A program made the position numbers and the translations under genes. The notes below the pieces were generated by a model. It was not told where the DNA came from and ran no database searches. It saw only the letters and a program-made list of their open reading frames with translations. DNA of 64,000 nt from Bacillota bacterium (GTDB lineage Bacteria; Bacillota; UBA4882; UBA8346): contig JAEYPR010000027.1 in the NCBI GenBank assembly GCA_023410535.1, forward strand, positions 62,001-126,000, written 5' to 3'. The number at the start of each line of letters is the position of its first letter. The first letter of the stretch is position 1. Positions 9,293 through 17,207 of this stretch are shown here, piece after piece.

Positions 9293-9404
9293 GGGCTGGT
9301 TTTTGGGATGTTTGGGTTCGCGGGAAAGGGAAGATGATATGGGGAGGTCTGAAAGATCTGCCAAATTGGTTGACTCAGAGAGACAACCAATTCGGCAGGG
9401 TGCC

Positions 9405-9441
9405 CCCGGCGCGCTGGGGTGTGGCGCCGGACTACATACTT
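9405..9441 (+). repeat. 37-bp dispersed repeat, copy 1
   Basis: Bases 9405-9441 match 54963-54999 at 32 of 37 positions without gaps, including the shared cores CCCCGGC, TGGGGTG and GCGCCGGACT. Both copies lie in intergenic DNA. The nature of the element is unknown. Confidence 0.6.
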
Positions 9442-9821
9442 GGATGCTGGGGTCGCTACCGACGTCGTCTTCGCAATGTTCTACGCATGACCGAACTTGA
9501 CGTAGTCAGGTTTTAGAAATTTAGACCGCAGCTCGGGAGTTCAATCCTGGGCGATGGTTTAACCCAACTTCAACTTACGCTGTTTATTTTTCAAAAATTC
9601 CACACATGCTTTTGCCAGGACGACCATAGAGATGTAGCAGGTAGGGTCGGGGCGGAAGGGGGGTGGAGTTTTATTTTGGGCGAAAAATATCCTAATAAGG
9701 CAGTTGATGGAGTAAACGGCAGCTATTTTGATAAAATGGTTCAAAATTTCAAAAAATCGACCGAAAATATTCCGCGGCTGGTTTTGCTTCCCGCACCAAA
9801 GGAGCGTAGAATAGAATTGTC

Positions 9822-9832
9822 GACTGAGAGTC
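9822..9832. promoter_or_regulatory. Putative TetR operator upstream of tetR
   Basis: Palindrome GACT-GAG-AGTC, extended to CGACT/AGTCG, 40 bases before the TTG start of the TetR gene. The same GACT-N3-AGTCGG pattern recurs at 10509, before tolC. Two matching sites at the two ends of the regulator gene suggest autoregulation and control of the export operon. Confidence 0.45.
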
Positions 9833-9872
9833 GGATAAAGACTTCAATTCAATATCTGAGGGAGGCGATCAC

Positions 9873-10484
9873 TTGACAGTAGCCAGTCGGAGAGAACGCG
9901 AGCAACAAATGCGGCGCGAATTAATTTTAACATCGGCCCAGAAACTTTTTGAGAAAAAAGGGTATGAACTGACTACCGTTGATGAGATAGCGGCCGAAGC
10001 GGAGCTTGGCAAAGGGACCATCTACTCCTATTTTAAGAGCAAAGATGAGATCTATATTGCCATTTTGGAGAAAGGCCTTGATATTTTGCGAGAGCGGATG
10101 AACAAGGCTGAAGCCGGCAAAAAGAATGCCATTGAGACGCTTTACGCGTTATATGACACCTTCATCGAATACCATCAGGAGAAACGGGGGTTTATTGAGA
10201 CCTTGTTTGTCCAGGTGGATGAACAGATCCTGTTTCACCTGGGCGACCTGGTCCGCGGTTTAAAGAATAAATCCTCGGAATGGGTGGAACTGGTCAGCCG
10301 GGTATTGCAAAAAGGGATCGATAACGGCGAGTTCGTCCGGTTTGACGTGGATAAGATGTCCAAAACCATCATCGGCATGATCCTGGGGATCATCATTCAA
10401 TACGAGATGGGGCGGATCGACGAAGACCTCGGCAATTACCGGAGTTCCGTATTCCAACTGGCAATGGAGGGCATTCGGGCATAA
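9873..10484 (+). CDS. TetR/AcrR-family transcriptional regulator
   Basis: A 203-residue repressor. The N-terminal TetR helix-turn-helix spans about residues 17-62 (LILTSAQKLFEKKGYELTTV followed by DEIAAEAELGKGTIYSYFKSKDE); the remaining helical part binds the inducer. I chose the TTG at 9873 because GAGGGAGG lies 7 bases before it. It is the first gene of a block tetR-tolC-hlyD-ABC-permease on one strand, the usual arrangement for a local repressor of a drug or lipid exporter. Candidate operators are at 9822 and 10509. Confidence 0.93.
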   Translation: MTVASRREREQQMRRELILTSAQKLFEKKGYELTTVDEIAAEAELGKGTIYSYFKSKDEIYIAILEKGLDILRERMNKAEAGKKNAIETLYALYDTFIEYHQEKRGFIETLFVQVDEQILFHLGDLVRGLKNKSSEWVELVSRVLQKGIDNGEFVRFDVDKMSKTIIGMILGIIIQYEMGRIDEDLGNYRSSVFQLAMEGIRA

Positions 10485-10508
10485 TTCGTCCGGCCTTTCT
10501 TATTTTGT

Positions 10509-10519
10509 GACTGCCAGTC
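10509..10519. promoter_or_regulatory. Putative TetR operator upstream of tolC
   Basis: GACT-GCC-AGTC followed by GG, in the 70-base gap between tetR and tolC. It shares both half-sites and the 3-base spacer with 9822-9832. Confidence 0.4.
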
Positions 10520-10554
10520 GGTTTCCGGATTGAAGTTACAAAGGAGTGACAAAA

Positions 10555-11970
10555 ATGAGAAACAATACAGCTGTTCGTTGGTGGCTGGTCTGGTTGAGCG
10601 CCGCGGCGCTGAGCTTCGGCATGAGTATGATGTGCTTGGCCGAACCCCCCGGCGCCCAGCCGTTAAAGCTGGAACAAGCGATTCAAATCGCGATGGAAAA
10701 CAGCTTGCAGCGGCAAATGGCCGAGCAAGATCTAAAAGTGGCCCAGGATAAAGTGGCGCAAGCCAATTCCGCCTATTACCCCAAATTGACCCTAAGCGGC
10801 GGCGTCAGTCGGCTGAATGACCAACCCAGTTTGGTGAAGGTCGCCCGCAACTTAGCGGCGTTGAACAACGGGTTTGATAAAATGGCAGATTTGTTAGCGT
10901 CTAGTAATCCGAGCAATCCTTATTATCAAGGAATGGCAGCTCAATTAAGCCAAGCCGAGCTACCCAGCGACGATCTGACCTATTCCTCAATCCAGCTTCA
11001 TCTGGAACAACCGCTGTATACCGGCAATAAACTTACCGCTACCAACAAACTGGCCAAAGCCAACGAACTTAGCGCCAAAGCCGGTCTGGACGCCGCCAAC
11101 CAGAGTTTGGTCCTGGACGTCAAACGGGCTTATTTCACCGTGCTGATGGCGCAGCAGATGGAACAGACCATGGCCGAGGCGGTCGCCGATATGGAGCATC
11201 ATCTGGTCGAAGCCAACGCCTACTTCAAGGCGGGCATGGTTCCGAAGTTGGACGTGATGCGGGCCGAAGTCAAACTGGCCGATCTTAAGCAGAAAGAGCT
11301 GCTGGTCCAAAACAACCTCGACCTGGCCAAAACCGCCTTTAATTTTATCTTGGGCGTTGACCTGGGTACGGTCTATACCTTAGATGAGAAGCTCAGTTAC
11401 CAGCCGCTCGCCGCCGACTTGCCCTCTTGTCAGCGACAGGCCATTGCCAACCGGCCCGAGGTCGCCGTGATCAGCGCCAAGGTGGCGATGGCGCAACAAG
11501 GGGTGGAAGTGGCGAAAAGCGCCGGAAAACCGGTGGTGGCCCTGGTCGCCGACGGGCACCGCACCGAACCGGTCAATGATACTCCGTCCGTAAGTGTCGG
11601 TCTGGTCGCCCGGATGACCCTAATCGACGGCGGTTTGGTCAAAAGTCAAGTGGCGGAAGCCGAAGATACTTTGAAGAAGGCCGAGACCGGACTGGATCTG
11701 ACCCGACGGGCGATCAAACTCGAGGTTGAGCAGGCCTACCGTAATACTCAAGTGGCGTTGGCAACCATCAAGGTGGCCGAGCAAAGTCTGGCCCAAGCCC
11801 AAGAGACGGTCCGGATGGCTGAGGTCAGCTACAAAGCGGGCTTAAGCACCTCCTTGGAACGGATTGACGCCGAGGTCGGGTTGACCCAAGCCAAGACCAA
11901 TTACACGCAAGCGTTAAGCATGTACAACATCGCCCTGGCCCAACTGGAACGGGCCATGGGCGTTCAATAA
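10555..11970 (+). CDS. TolC-family outer membrane efflux protein
   Basis: A 471-residue exported protein. The ATG at 10555 lies 8 bases after AAAGGAG and gives a signal peptide (about 1-30) ending in MCLAEPP. Two OEP-type repeats follow: each has a long helical hairpin rich in Ala, Gln and Lys (for example MAEQDLKVAQDKVAQANSAY), then short amphipathic strands (YPKLTLSGGVS; VSVGLVARMTLIDGG) that build the barrel in TolC trimers. TolC proteins form the outer membrane duct of tripartite exporters, so the protein is direct evidence for a second membrane. The next three genes supply the adaptor, ATPase and permease. Confidence 0.9.
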   Translation: MRNNTAVRWWLVWLSAAALSFGMSMMCLAEPPGAQPLKLEQAIQIAMENSLQRQMAEQDLKVAQDKVAQANSAYYPKLTLSGGVSRLNDQPSLVKVARNLAALNNGFDKMADLLASSNPSNPYYQGMAAQLSQAELPSDDLTYSSIQLHLEQPLYTGNKLTATNKLAKANELSAKAGLDAANQSLVLDVKRAYFTVLMAQQMEQTMAEAVADMEHHLVEANAYFKAGMVPKLDVMRAEVKLADLKQKELLVQNNLDLAKTAFNFILGVDLGTVYTLDEKLSYQPLAADLPSCQRQAIANRPEVAVISAKVAMAQQGVEVAKSAGKPVVALVADGHRTEPVNDTPSVSVGLVARMTLIDGGLVKSQVAEAEDTLKKAETGLDLTRRAIKLEVEQAYRNTQVALATIKVAEQSLAQAQETVRMAEVSYKAGLSTSLERIDAEVGLTQAKTNYTQALSMYNIALAQLERAMGVQ

Positions 11971-12005
11971 CGAACCGAAGCAGGTTTATTTAAGGAGGAA
12001 TCCCC

Positions 12006-13007
12006 ATGAGAACGGCGGGAAAATACGTCATCGGTCTGATCAGCCTCGTAATCGCGGCAACGCTGCTTTTCGTCACGCTAAACCGCCCGCAAACCGCCGC
12101 CGGAACCAAGCTGCAGCCGCAGGAGATTACCGGCAGCATCGAAGCGGAGGAAACTGATGTCAATGTCAAAATCCCGGGCCGGGTGGCCCAAGTGTTGGTG
12201 GATGAAGGCGACGAAGTAAAGGCCGGCCAAGTGATCGCCATCATGGAAGCCGATAATATCGAGGCTAAATCGCAGCTGGCTCACGCGGCGTTGGCGGCGG
12301 CCAACGCTCAGTATCAAAAGGCGAAGAACGGAGCCCGCCCCCAGCAACAGGAGCAAGCCCGGGAGATGATGACCCAAGCCAAAGCCGGTTACGATCTGGC
12401 CCAAAGTACCTATAACCGGCTGACGCAACTCTATCAAGAAGGGGTTTTGGCCCAACAGAAACTGGATGTGGCCGCCACCGAGCTCGAAGTGGCTCGGACC
12501 CGTTACAATGCGGCCAAGGAGCAATACGATTTGGTCAAGGAAGGCGCCCAAAAAGAGGACATCGAAGCGGCGGCGGCTTTGGTTCGCCAAGCGCAGGCCG
12601 CCTGCGACGAAGTACAGACCTATCTGGATGACGCCAAAATCAAAGCGCCTTTAAGCGGAATTGTCACGCTGAAGTCGGTCAGCAACGGCGAACTGCTCTC
12701 GACCGGCATGCCGCTGGTGACCATCAGCAACCTGCGCGACGTCCATATGGCAGTGAAGATTCGGGAGACCGCCCTCAACCAATTCCAGGTCGGTCAGACC
12801 ATCGCGGTACGGATCCTGGGGGTTCCGGGCCGCACCTATCAAGGCAAGGTCACCTATATCGGGGCCAAACCGAGTTACGCCACCGAGCGCGCTTATCAGG
12901 AGAAAGGCGAGAAGGATATCGTGTCTTTCGGAGTCAAAATCAAACTCGACAATTCCGACTTAAAGCTCCGTCCCGGGATGACCGCGGTGATCGCGTTGGT
13001 ACCTTAG
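12006..13007 (+). CDS. HlyD-family membrane fusion (adaptor) protein
   Basis: A 333-residue periplasmic adaptor with one N-terminal membrane segment (about 8-24). The split biotinyl-lipoyl domain shows as GRVAQVLVDEGDEVKAGQVI near residue 60 and KIKAPLSGIVTLKSVSNGE near 215. Between them lies a long alpha-helical hairpin (about 85-205) that docks on TolC. A beta-barrel domain follows. The pattern resembles YhiI/YbhG-type adaptors that partner ABC-2 exporters. AAGGAGG lies 7 bases before the ATG, and the gene is 35 bases downstream of tolC, in the same operon. Confidence 0.92.
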   Translation: MRTAGKYVIGLISLVIAATLLFVTLNRPQTAAGTKLQPQEITGSIEAEETDVNVKIPGRVAQVLVDEGDEVKAGQVIAIMEADNIEAKSQLAHAALAAANAQYQKAKNGARPQQQEQAREMMTQAKAGYDLAQSTYNRLTQLYQEGVLAQQKLDVAATELEVARTRYNAAKEQYDLVKEGAQKEDIEAAAALVRQAQAACDEVQTYLDDAKIKAPLSGIVTLKSVSNGELLSTGMPLVTISNLRDVHMAVKIRETALNQFQVGQTIAVRILGVPGRTYQGKVTYIGAKPSYATERAYQEKGEKDIVSFGVKIKLDNSDLKLRPGMTAVIALVP

Positions 13008-13060
13008 GTCAGATCAGACGAACGGATGAAGAGTCTGAAGTAGGAAGAAGGGATTGCGCT

Positions 13061-13711
13061 TTGCAAAATATCTTAACGATCAATAACGCCGGCTACCGTG
13101 GGGAACGGCGGGGCCAATGGCTGCTGGAGGGGATCAATCTTACCGTCGCCGCCGGAGAACGGGCAGCGGTGCTCGGAATGAGCGGCTCCGGCAAAACGCT
13201 CTTGGCTGATTTGGCGGCCGGTTTTCAACGGCCCGCGCAGGGGAGTGTCACCCAGCGCGGCGCTGTCGCCGTGGTCACGCAAACATTTAGCTGGTATAGC
13301 GATCTCACTGTCGCTGAAAACTTGGACTTCTGCTGTCTGATCCATGAAGACGACGGCTCCCGGACCGAAGGGATTCTCGCTGCCACCGGGTTGACTGGCT
13401 GGGAGCAGACCCGGGCCGCCAAACTTCCCGCGGGCTACCGGCCGATGTTACAAGTGGCCTGCGCCTTGATCAGCCAGCCGGATTTGCTGATTATGGATGA
13501 CCCGAGCCAGTTCTTGGATAAGCAATTAAAGACAAAATTGACCGCCATTTTGGAGCAGTTGGCCCAAGCCGGCATGGCGATCCTCATCTGCACCGGCGAT
13601 GAGGAGTTGGCGTTGCGGTGCGAGACAGTTTATCAGTTAGCCAACGGCCGGGTCGCCAGACTGAATATCGTCGCGCCGACCCAAGGGGCAAAGGAGGCGG
13701 CAGCGCAATGA
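13061..13711 (+). CDS. ABC exporter ATP-binding protein with degenerate catalytic motifs
   Basis: A 216-residue ABC ATPase domain placed between the adaptor and the ABC-2 permease. Walker A is intact (GMSGSGKT, 39-46) and the Q-loop Gln74 is present. Other motifs depart from the consensus: the signature LSGGQ is replaced by LPAGY (122-126), the catalytic Glu after Walker B is Asp (IMDDP, Asp147), and the switch His is Gly179 (ICTGD). Related exporters such as YbhF or RbbA carry two ABC domains of which one is degenerate; here only one is encoded. It may be slow, regulatory, or paired with an ATPase encoded elsewhere. The TTG start at 13061 follows AAGAAGGG; the stop overlaps the permease ATG. 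Confidence 0.88.
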   Translation: MQNILTINNAGYRGERRGQWLLEGINLTVAAGERAAVLGMSGSGKTLLADLAAGFQRPAQGSVTQRGAVAVVTQTFSWYSDLTVAENLDFCCLIHEDDGSRTEGILAATGLTGWEQTRAAKLPAGYRPMLQVACALISQPDLLIMDDPSQFLDKQLKTKLTAILEQLAQAGMAILICTGDEELALRCETVYQLANGRVARLNIVAPTQGAKEAAAQ

Positions 13712-14898
13712 GAACCATCCGACACATCATGGGAATCGTCCAAAAAGAGCTGGCCCATATCTGCCGCGATAATATCCTGTTGGGAATCGCGATCGTCTCC
13801 CCGATTTTAATGACGGTTTTATGCGGTTTTATTTATATTCAACAAAAAGTCACCCAATTGCCGATGGTCGTTTTCGACCAGGACCAATCGGAGATTAGCC
13901 GGATGATCATCCGTGGTTTTAAAGACTCGGAACGGCTGACGATCACCGGAACGGTCAATACCTACGCCGAAATGGAGCGGGCGCTCCAGAGCGACCGGGC
14001 GGTAATGGCGGTGGTGATCCCGCCCCATCTGCAGGCGGAACTCAAAAATGTCCATCCCACCGAAGTGGCGATCGTCATCAATAGCTCCAATATCTTAACC
14101 ATGAATACGGCGATGACCGCCGCCAACCAAGTGGTCGCGACCGTCGGCGCCGGTGTGACCATGAAGGTGATGCAAGGATTGGGTTTAAGTCAGCAACGGG
14201 CCTACCAGGCGGTGACCGCGCTGAGTTTCCGGACCCGGAACTGGTATAACCCCACCCTAAGCTATCTCGTCTTCATGTTGGTCGGTTTGGCGGGGACCAT
14301 TTTGCAACAGGTAACGTTCTTAGGAGTCTCGCTCGCTTTTATTAAGGAAAAGGAGCAAGGAAGCTGGCGGCACCTGGCCTTCTCGAAACTACGGGCCGGC
14401 GAGTTGATCTGGGGCAAGTTTTTAACCTATTTCCTCGTTTATTTTCTTGACGCTTTAGTTATGTATTGGCTTTGTTTCGGTTATTTCAAAGCGCCGTTGC
14501 GCGGCGATCCTTGGCTGTTGCTGTTGACGGTGGCGCTTTTCGTGGTGGTTTTGGTCGCCATGGGCATGGTTTTTTCGCTGATCACCAAAAATATGTTGCA
14601 AGCGGTGGAACTGTCGATGCTGGTCGCAGTGCCGTCGTTTCTGGTATCCGGCTATACTTGGCCTTACATCAGTATGCCGGCCGGAGTGCAATTTTTATCG
14701 CGGATTCTACCATTAAGTTATTTCGTGGAAGCGGTCCGGTTGATCTCGGTGATGGGCGCCGGTTGGGAGATTGTCTGGCCGTATTTGGCGGCGTTGGCAG
14801 TGTTTGTCCTAGTCTGCCTGCCGTCGGCGGTGATTCTGGTTAAACGCCAGATTTTACCCGGCAACCGTTCGCGTCAGTTAGCGCAGGACACCCAATGA
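13708..14898 (+). CDS. ABC-2 type transporter permease
   Basis: A 396-residue integral membrane protein of the YhhJ/YbhS type. It has one N-terminal membrane segment (about 20-42), a large extracytoplasmic domain (about 45-175) and five or six C-terminal segments from about residue 185, including the SGYTWPYISMP phrase typical of ABC-2 permeases. Its ATG overlaps the TGA of the ATPase gene (ATGA), with GGAGGCGG just upstream, so translation is coupled. With the ATPase, HlyD and TolC it forms a tripartite exporter across two membranes; drugs, lipids or other hydrophobic substrates are possible. A terminator follows at 14961. Confidence 0.93.
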   Translation: MRTIRHIMGIVQKELAHICRDNILLGIAIVSPILMTVLCGFIYIQQKVTQLPMVVFDQDQSEISRMIIRGFKDSERLTITGTVNTYAEMERALQSDRAVMAVVIPPHLQAELKNVHPTEVAIVINSSNILTMNTAMTAANQVVATVGAGVTMKVMQGLGLSQQRAYQAVTALSFRTRNWYNPTLSYLVFMLVGLAGTILQQVTFLGVSLAFIKEKEQGSWRHLAFSKLRAGELIWGKFLTYFLVYFLDALVMYWLCFGYFKAPLRGDPWLLLLTVALFVVVLVAMGMVFSLITKNMLQAVELSMLVAVPSFLVSGYTWPYISMPAGVQFLSRILPLSYFVEAVRLISVMGAGWEIVWPYLAALAVFVLVCLPSAVILVKRQILPGNRSRQLAQDTQ

Positions 14899-14960
14899 AC
14901 AGCGGGAATGCAACGGGGTAGAATTAATCCGGTTGGCAAACGAAGCGCAGAAACGAACCA

Positions 14961-14994
14961 GGGGCTTGATTGACGATTCAATCGAGCCCCTTTG
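14961..14994 (+). terminator. Rho-independent terminator of the export operon
   Basis: GGGGCTTGATTG (14961-14972) pairs with the segment ending CGAGCCCC (14990), followed by TTTG. It closes the tetR-to-permease operon before the convergent araC gene. Confidence 0.8.
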
Positions 14995-15012
14995 TATTAT
15001 CAAACAGGTTAG

Positions 15013-15969
15013 CTAACGCGAACTGGCGGGATGGGTTGCGGCGGCGGACGCCGGCGGGTCGATTTCGTGGAAGCAGGTCCGTCCTTGCTTGACGGTCATC
15101 GGCAATGAAGTGATCGCCAGTTGCTTCCGGTATTGCAATGGCGTGATCCCGGAGATGCTCTTGAAGATCCGCCCGAAATGCGATTGGTTGCCGAAACCGA
15201 CTTGACTGGCGATGGAGACAACACTGTCCTCCGAATCGCGTAACCGTTTTTGAGCTTGGGTAACCCGTAAATTACTCAGATATTCGACAAACGTAAATCC
15301 GGTGATTTCTTTGAAGATCCGGCTCAGATAATAAGGGCTGAAATGAAAGTGTTTAGCGATCCCTTCAAGGCTCATGCGTTCGGCATAGTTTTGATTGATA
15401 TATTGGACAACTGCCGATATCCGGGCGTGGGTATGACTGAAATGTTTCGGGTTGTCCGAAGAGTTTTCAGCGGCGCTCCGGGCTGCGTAAATCAGGAGTT
15501 GCGTCAGGAGCAAACGTAACGCCGCTTCAAAATCAAAGGTCTTTTTTTGACACTCCTCCAGCAGTTGTTGAAAAATGTTGTCAATGGCGTTTTGAAATAA
15601 GGGATTGAAACTGACATAGTTATATTTATCAAACAACAGATCAAACGATTCCATATCGTAGGCTCCGTTTAGAATAAACTCGCGGTTGAATTTGATCAGG
15701 ATCCGTTCGTGATCGGGGGTGCCGGTGGTGTCCTGGGTGGTGTGGAGATCAAACGGCTTAATAAAAACCACATTGCCTTTAGTCACATAGTAATTGCGAT
15801 CTTTGATGAAATACATCCGCTCGCCGGAAAGCAGGTAAAAGATCTCATAGTTGTTGTGAAAATGATGGCCGCCCATACTGGCGGGGCCGGAGGAGCTACG
15901 GTGCGAAAGATAAAAGGTGCCTGACGGATTCATGTATTTTTGTATGGTATAATGGGCCAAGTGAATCAC
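15013..15969 (-). CDS. AraC-family transcriptional regulator with cupin sensor domain
   Basis: A 318-residue regulator. The N-terminal AraC-type cupin holds HHFHNNYEIFYLLSG and a following beta-sandwich (about 30-160) that probably binds a sugar. The two C-terminal helix-turn-helix motifs are in residues 195-295 (MSLEGIAKHFHFSPYYLSRI and VSIASQVGFGNQSHFGRIFK). The GTG at 15969 and the TTG at 15963 are both possible starts; the purine-rich AAAGGCGGTGA favours the TTG by spacing. No enzyme gene adjoins it on its own strand, so its regulon is unknown. Repeated AGTTTTGTT sites upstream may bind it. Confidence 0.92.
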   Translation of the reverse strand: MIHLAHYTIQKYMNPSGTFYLSHRSSSGPASMGGHHFHNNYEIFYLLSGERMYFIKDRNYYVTKGNVVFIKPFDLHTTQDTTGTPDHERILIKFNREFILNGAYDMESFDLLFDKYNYVSFNPLFQNAIDNIFQQLLEECQKKTFDFEAALRLLLTQLLIYAARSAAENSSDNPKHFSHTHARISAVVQYINQNYAERMSLEGIAKHFHFSPYYLSRIFKEITGFTFVEYLSNLRVTQAQKRLRDSEDSVVSIASQVGFGNQSHFGRIFKSISGITPLQYRKQLAITSLPMTVKQGRTCFHEIDPPASAAATHPASSR

Positions 15970-15983
15970 CGCCTTTAGTATGG

Positions 15984-16087
15984 ATAGAACAAAAACGTAC
16001 CCTTGGAAACCCGGATAATTTTATTATAATATTCACTATTGTAACCGTATATAACAGTTTTGTTATGATGCGATAGTTTTGTTCTAT
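15984..16087. promoter_or_regulatory. Repeated GTTTTGTT sites in the araC promoter region
   Basis: AGTTTTGTT occurs at 16056-16064 and 16075-16083, 19 bp apart start to start, the near two-turn spacing usual for AraC-type direct-repeat sites. The second copy, TTTTGTTCTAT (16077-16087), has an exact inverted copy ATAGAACAAAA at 15984-15994. The whole gap 15970-16390 is AT-rich with no gene; a TATAAT at 16280-16285 might be a -10 box for the LysE gene. Confidence 0.45.
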
Positions 16088-16390
16088 TTTTGCGCAAAAG
16101 GACAGGTTTTTTAAAAAATTGGTACGTACAATTCTGGTAATGATTATGATAGCAAGGATAAAATATACTACAATAAATCGGTGAGGCTGAAATGGGCCAA
16201 GCGATGGCGCCGATTTGTCGCGGTATATTAAAACAATCTAAACTTTTCCACTGGCTAGGGAGGGTGCGGTTTTCCATGATATAATTGTGGTTGGCGCTTC
16301 ATACACGGAGAATGACAATGCCCGGAAACAAGCGGGATTTTTGATGATGGTCTCCTATCAAGATTTGTCAACAACTCAAAGGAGAAAACG

Positions 16391-17023
16391 ATGTTCCTGG
16401 AAGTGTTTATCGTGGGGGTATTGGCGGGGATCGCCCCGGGACCGGATTTTGCGGTGGTGATGCGGAACAGCCTAGGCTTTGGCCGCCGTTCCGGGCGTTT
16501 GACCGCGTTCGGGATCGCGGCGGCGTTGGTGTTGCATGTCTGTTATACGGTACTGGGATTTGCGGTCCTGCTGCAGCAGAACGTGAATTTGTTTCATCTG
16601 ATTCAGGGGGCGGGAGCGGTTTATCTGGTCTGGTTGGGGTTGCAGGCTTTGCGGTCCGGACCGGCGGGGGCCGAGAACGCGGCGGCGGAGAGTTTGGTAG
16701 CCGACGGCACGAAACGCCGTTGGGAGAGTTTTCGGGACGGCTTTCTTTGCAATGCGTTGAATCCGAAAGCCCCGTTGTTTTTCTTGAGCATCTTCCCCCA
16801 GTTCCTGACGAAGGATACGCCGCAATGGATGCAATGGGTTTACGGTCTAGAGATCGTGGTGGCGGTCGGCGGTTGGTTTGTACTGCTGGCATTGATCGGA
16901 TCATCGGCCTGGTTCCGTCGTTTTTACCACCGGAATAAGCATTGGTTTGACCGGATTCTCGGAGGAGTGCTGCTTTGCTTCGCGGTACGAATTTTCGCGG
17001 CGATCGCAGGATGGGGCGAATAA
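16391..17023 (+). CDS. LysE/RhtB-family amino acid exporter
   Basis: A 210-residue membrane protein with about six transmembrane segments. The N-terminal GIAPGPDFAVVMRNSLGFGR is the family signature of LysE/RhtB/ArgO exporters, and NALNPKAPLFFLSIFPQF is the second conserved block. These proteins export amino acids or their derivatives by proton exchange; the substrate cannot be told. AAAGGAG lies 7 bases before the ATG. Single gene, divergent from araC. Confidence 0.92.
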   Translation: MFLEVFIVGVLAGIAPGPDFAVVMRNSLGFGRRSGRLTAFGIAAALVLHVCYTVLGFAVLLQQNVNLFHLIQGAGAVYLVWLGLQALRSGPAGAENAAAESLVADGTKRRWESFRDGFLCNALNPKAPLFFLSIFPQFLTKDTPQWMQWVYGLEIVVAVGGWFVLLALIGSSAWFRRFYHRNKHWFDRILGGVLLCFAVRIFAAIAGWGE

Positions 17024-17175
17024 CCGGTTAAGGTGCTCGAAGTCTCGGCAAGCCGGATATGTGAATAAGTAAGCTATTTTTGTGGATAAGAGAGGATGGG
17101 GAACGGGGCCACCGCCCCGACGGCGAGCGAGTTGGAGCCGTGCGACGAAACATTTGTTAAATTGGGAATTGCGAC

Positions 17176-17207
17176 AGCCTTTTGTAACATATTGCAGAAG
17201 GCTTTTT
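17176..17207 (+). terminator. Possible terminator of the LysE gene
   Basis: AGCCTT (17176-17181) pairs with AAGGCT (17198-17203), followed by TTTTT. It overlaps the end of the convergent chemoreceptor gene. The stem is short. Confidence 0.45.

Larger units (their letters stand above)
9293..9872. other. 580-base intergenic region with a hairpin and a repeat copy
   Basis: No convincing gene is present. CTGCCAAATTGGTTG (9359-9373) pairs with CAACCAATTCGGCAG (9385-9399) with one mismatch around an 11-base loop; there is no T run. A 37-bp repeat (9405-9441) follows. Bases 9480-9560 have a weakly tRNA-like T-arm phrase that does not fold as a tRNA. Short frames at 9559-9744 (minus) and 9676-9876 (plus) lack plausible starts or family features. 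The right end carries the putative tetR operator. Confidence 0.5.

Noticed and set aside
9480..9560. tRNA-like segment with a GGAGTTCAATCC phrase
   Set aside because: The T-arm stem does not pair properly and no acceptor or anticodon arms can be built.
9676..9876. A 66-codon frame before tetR
   Set aside because: No ribosome site or family features; it overlaps the tetR ribosome site and putative operator.
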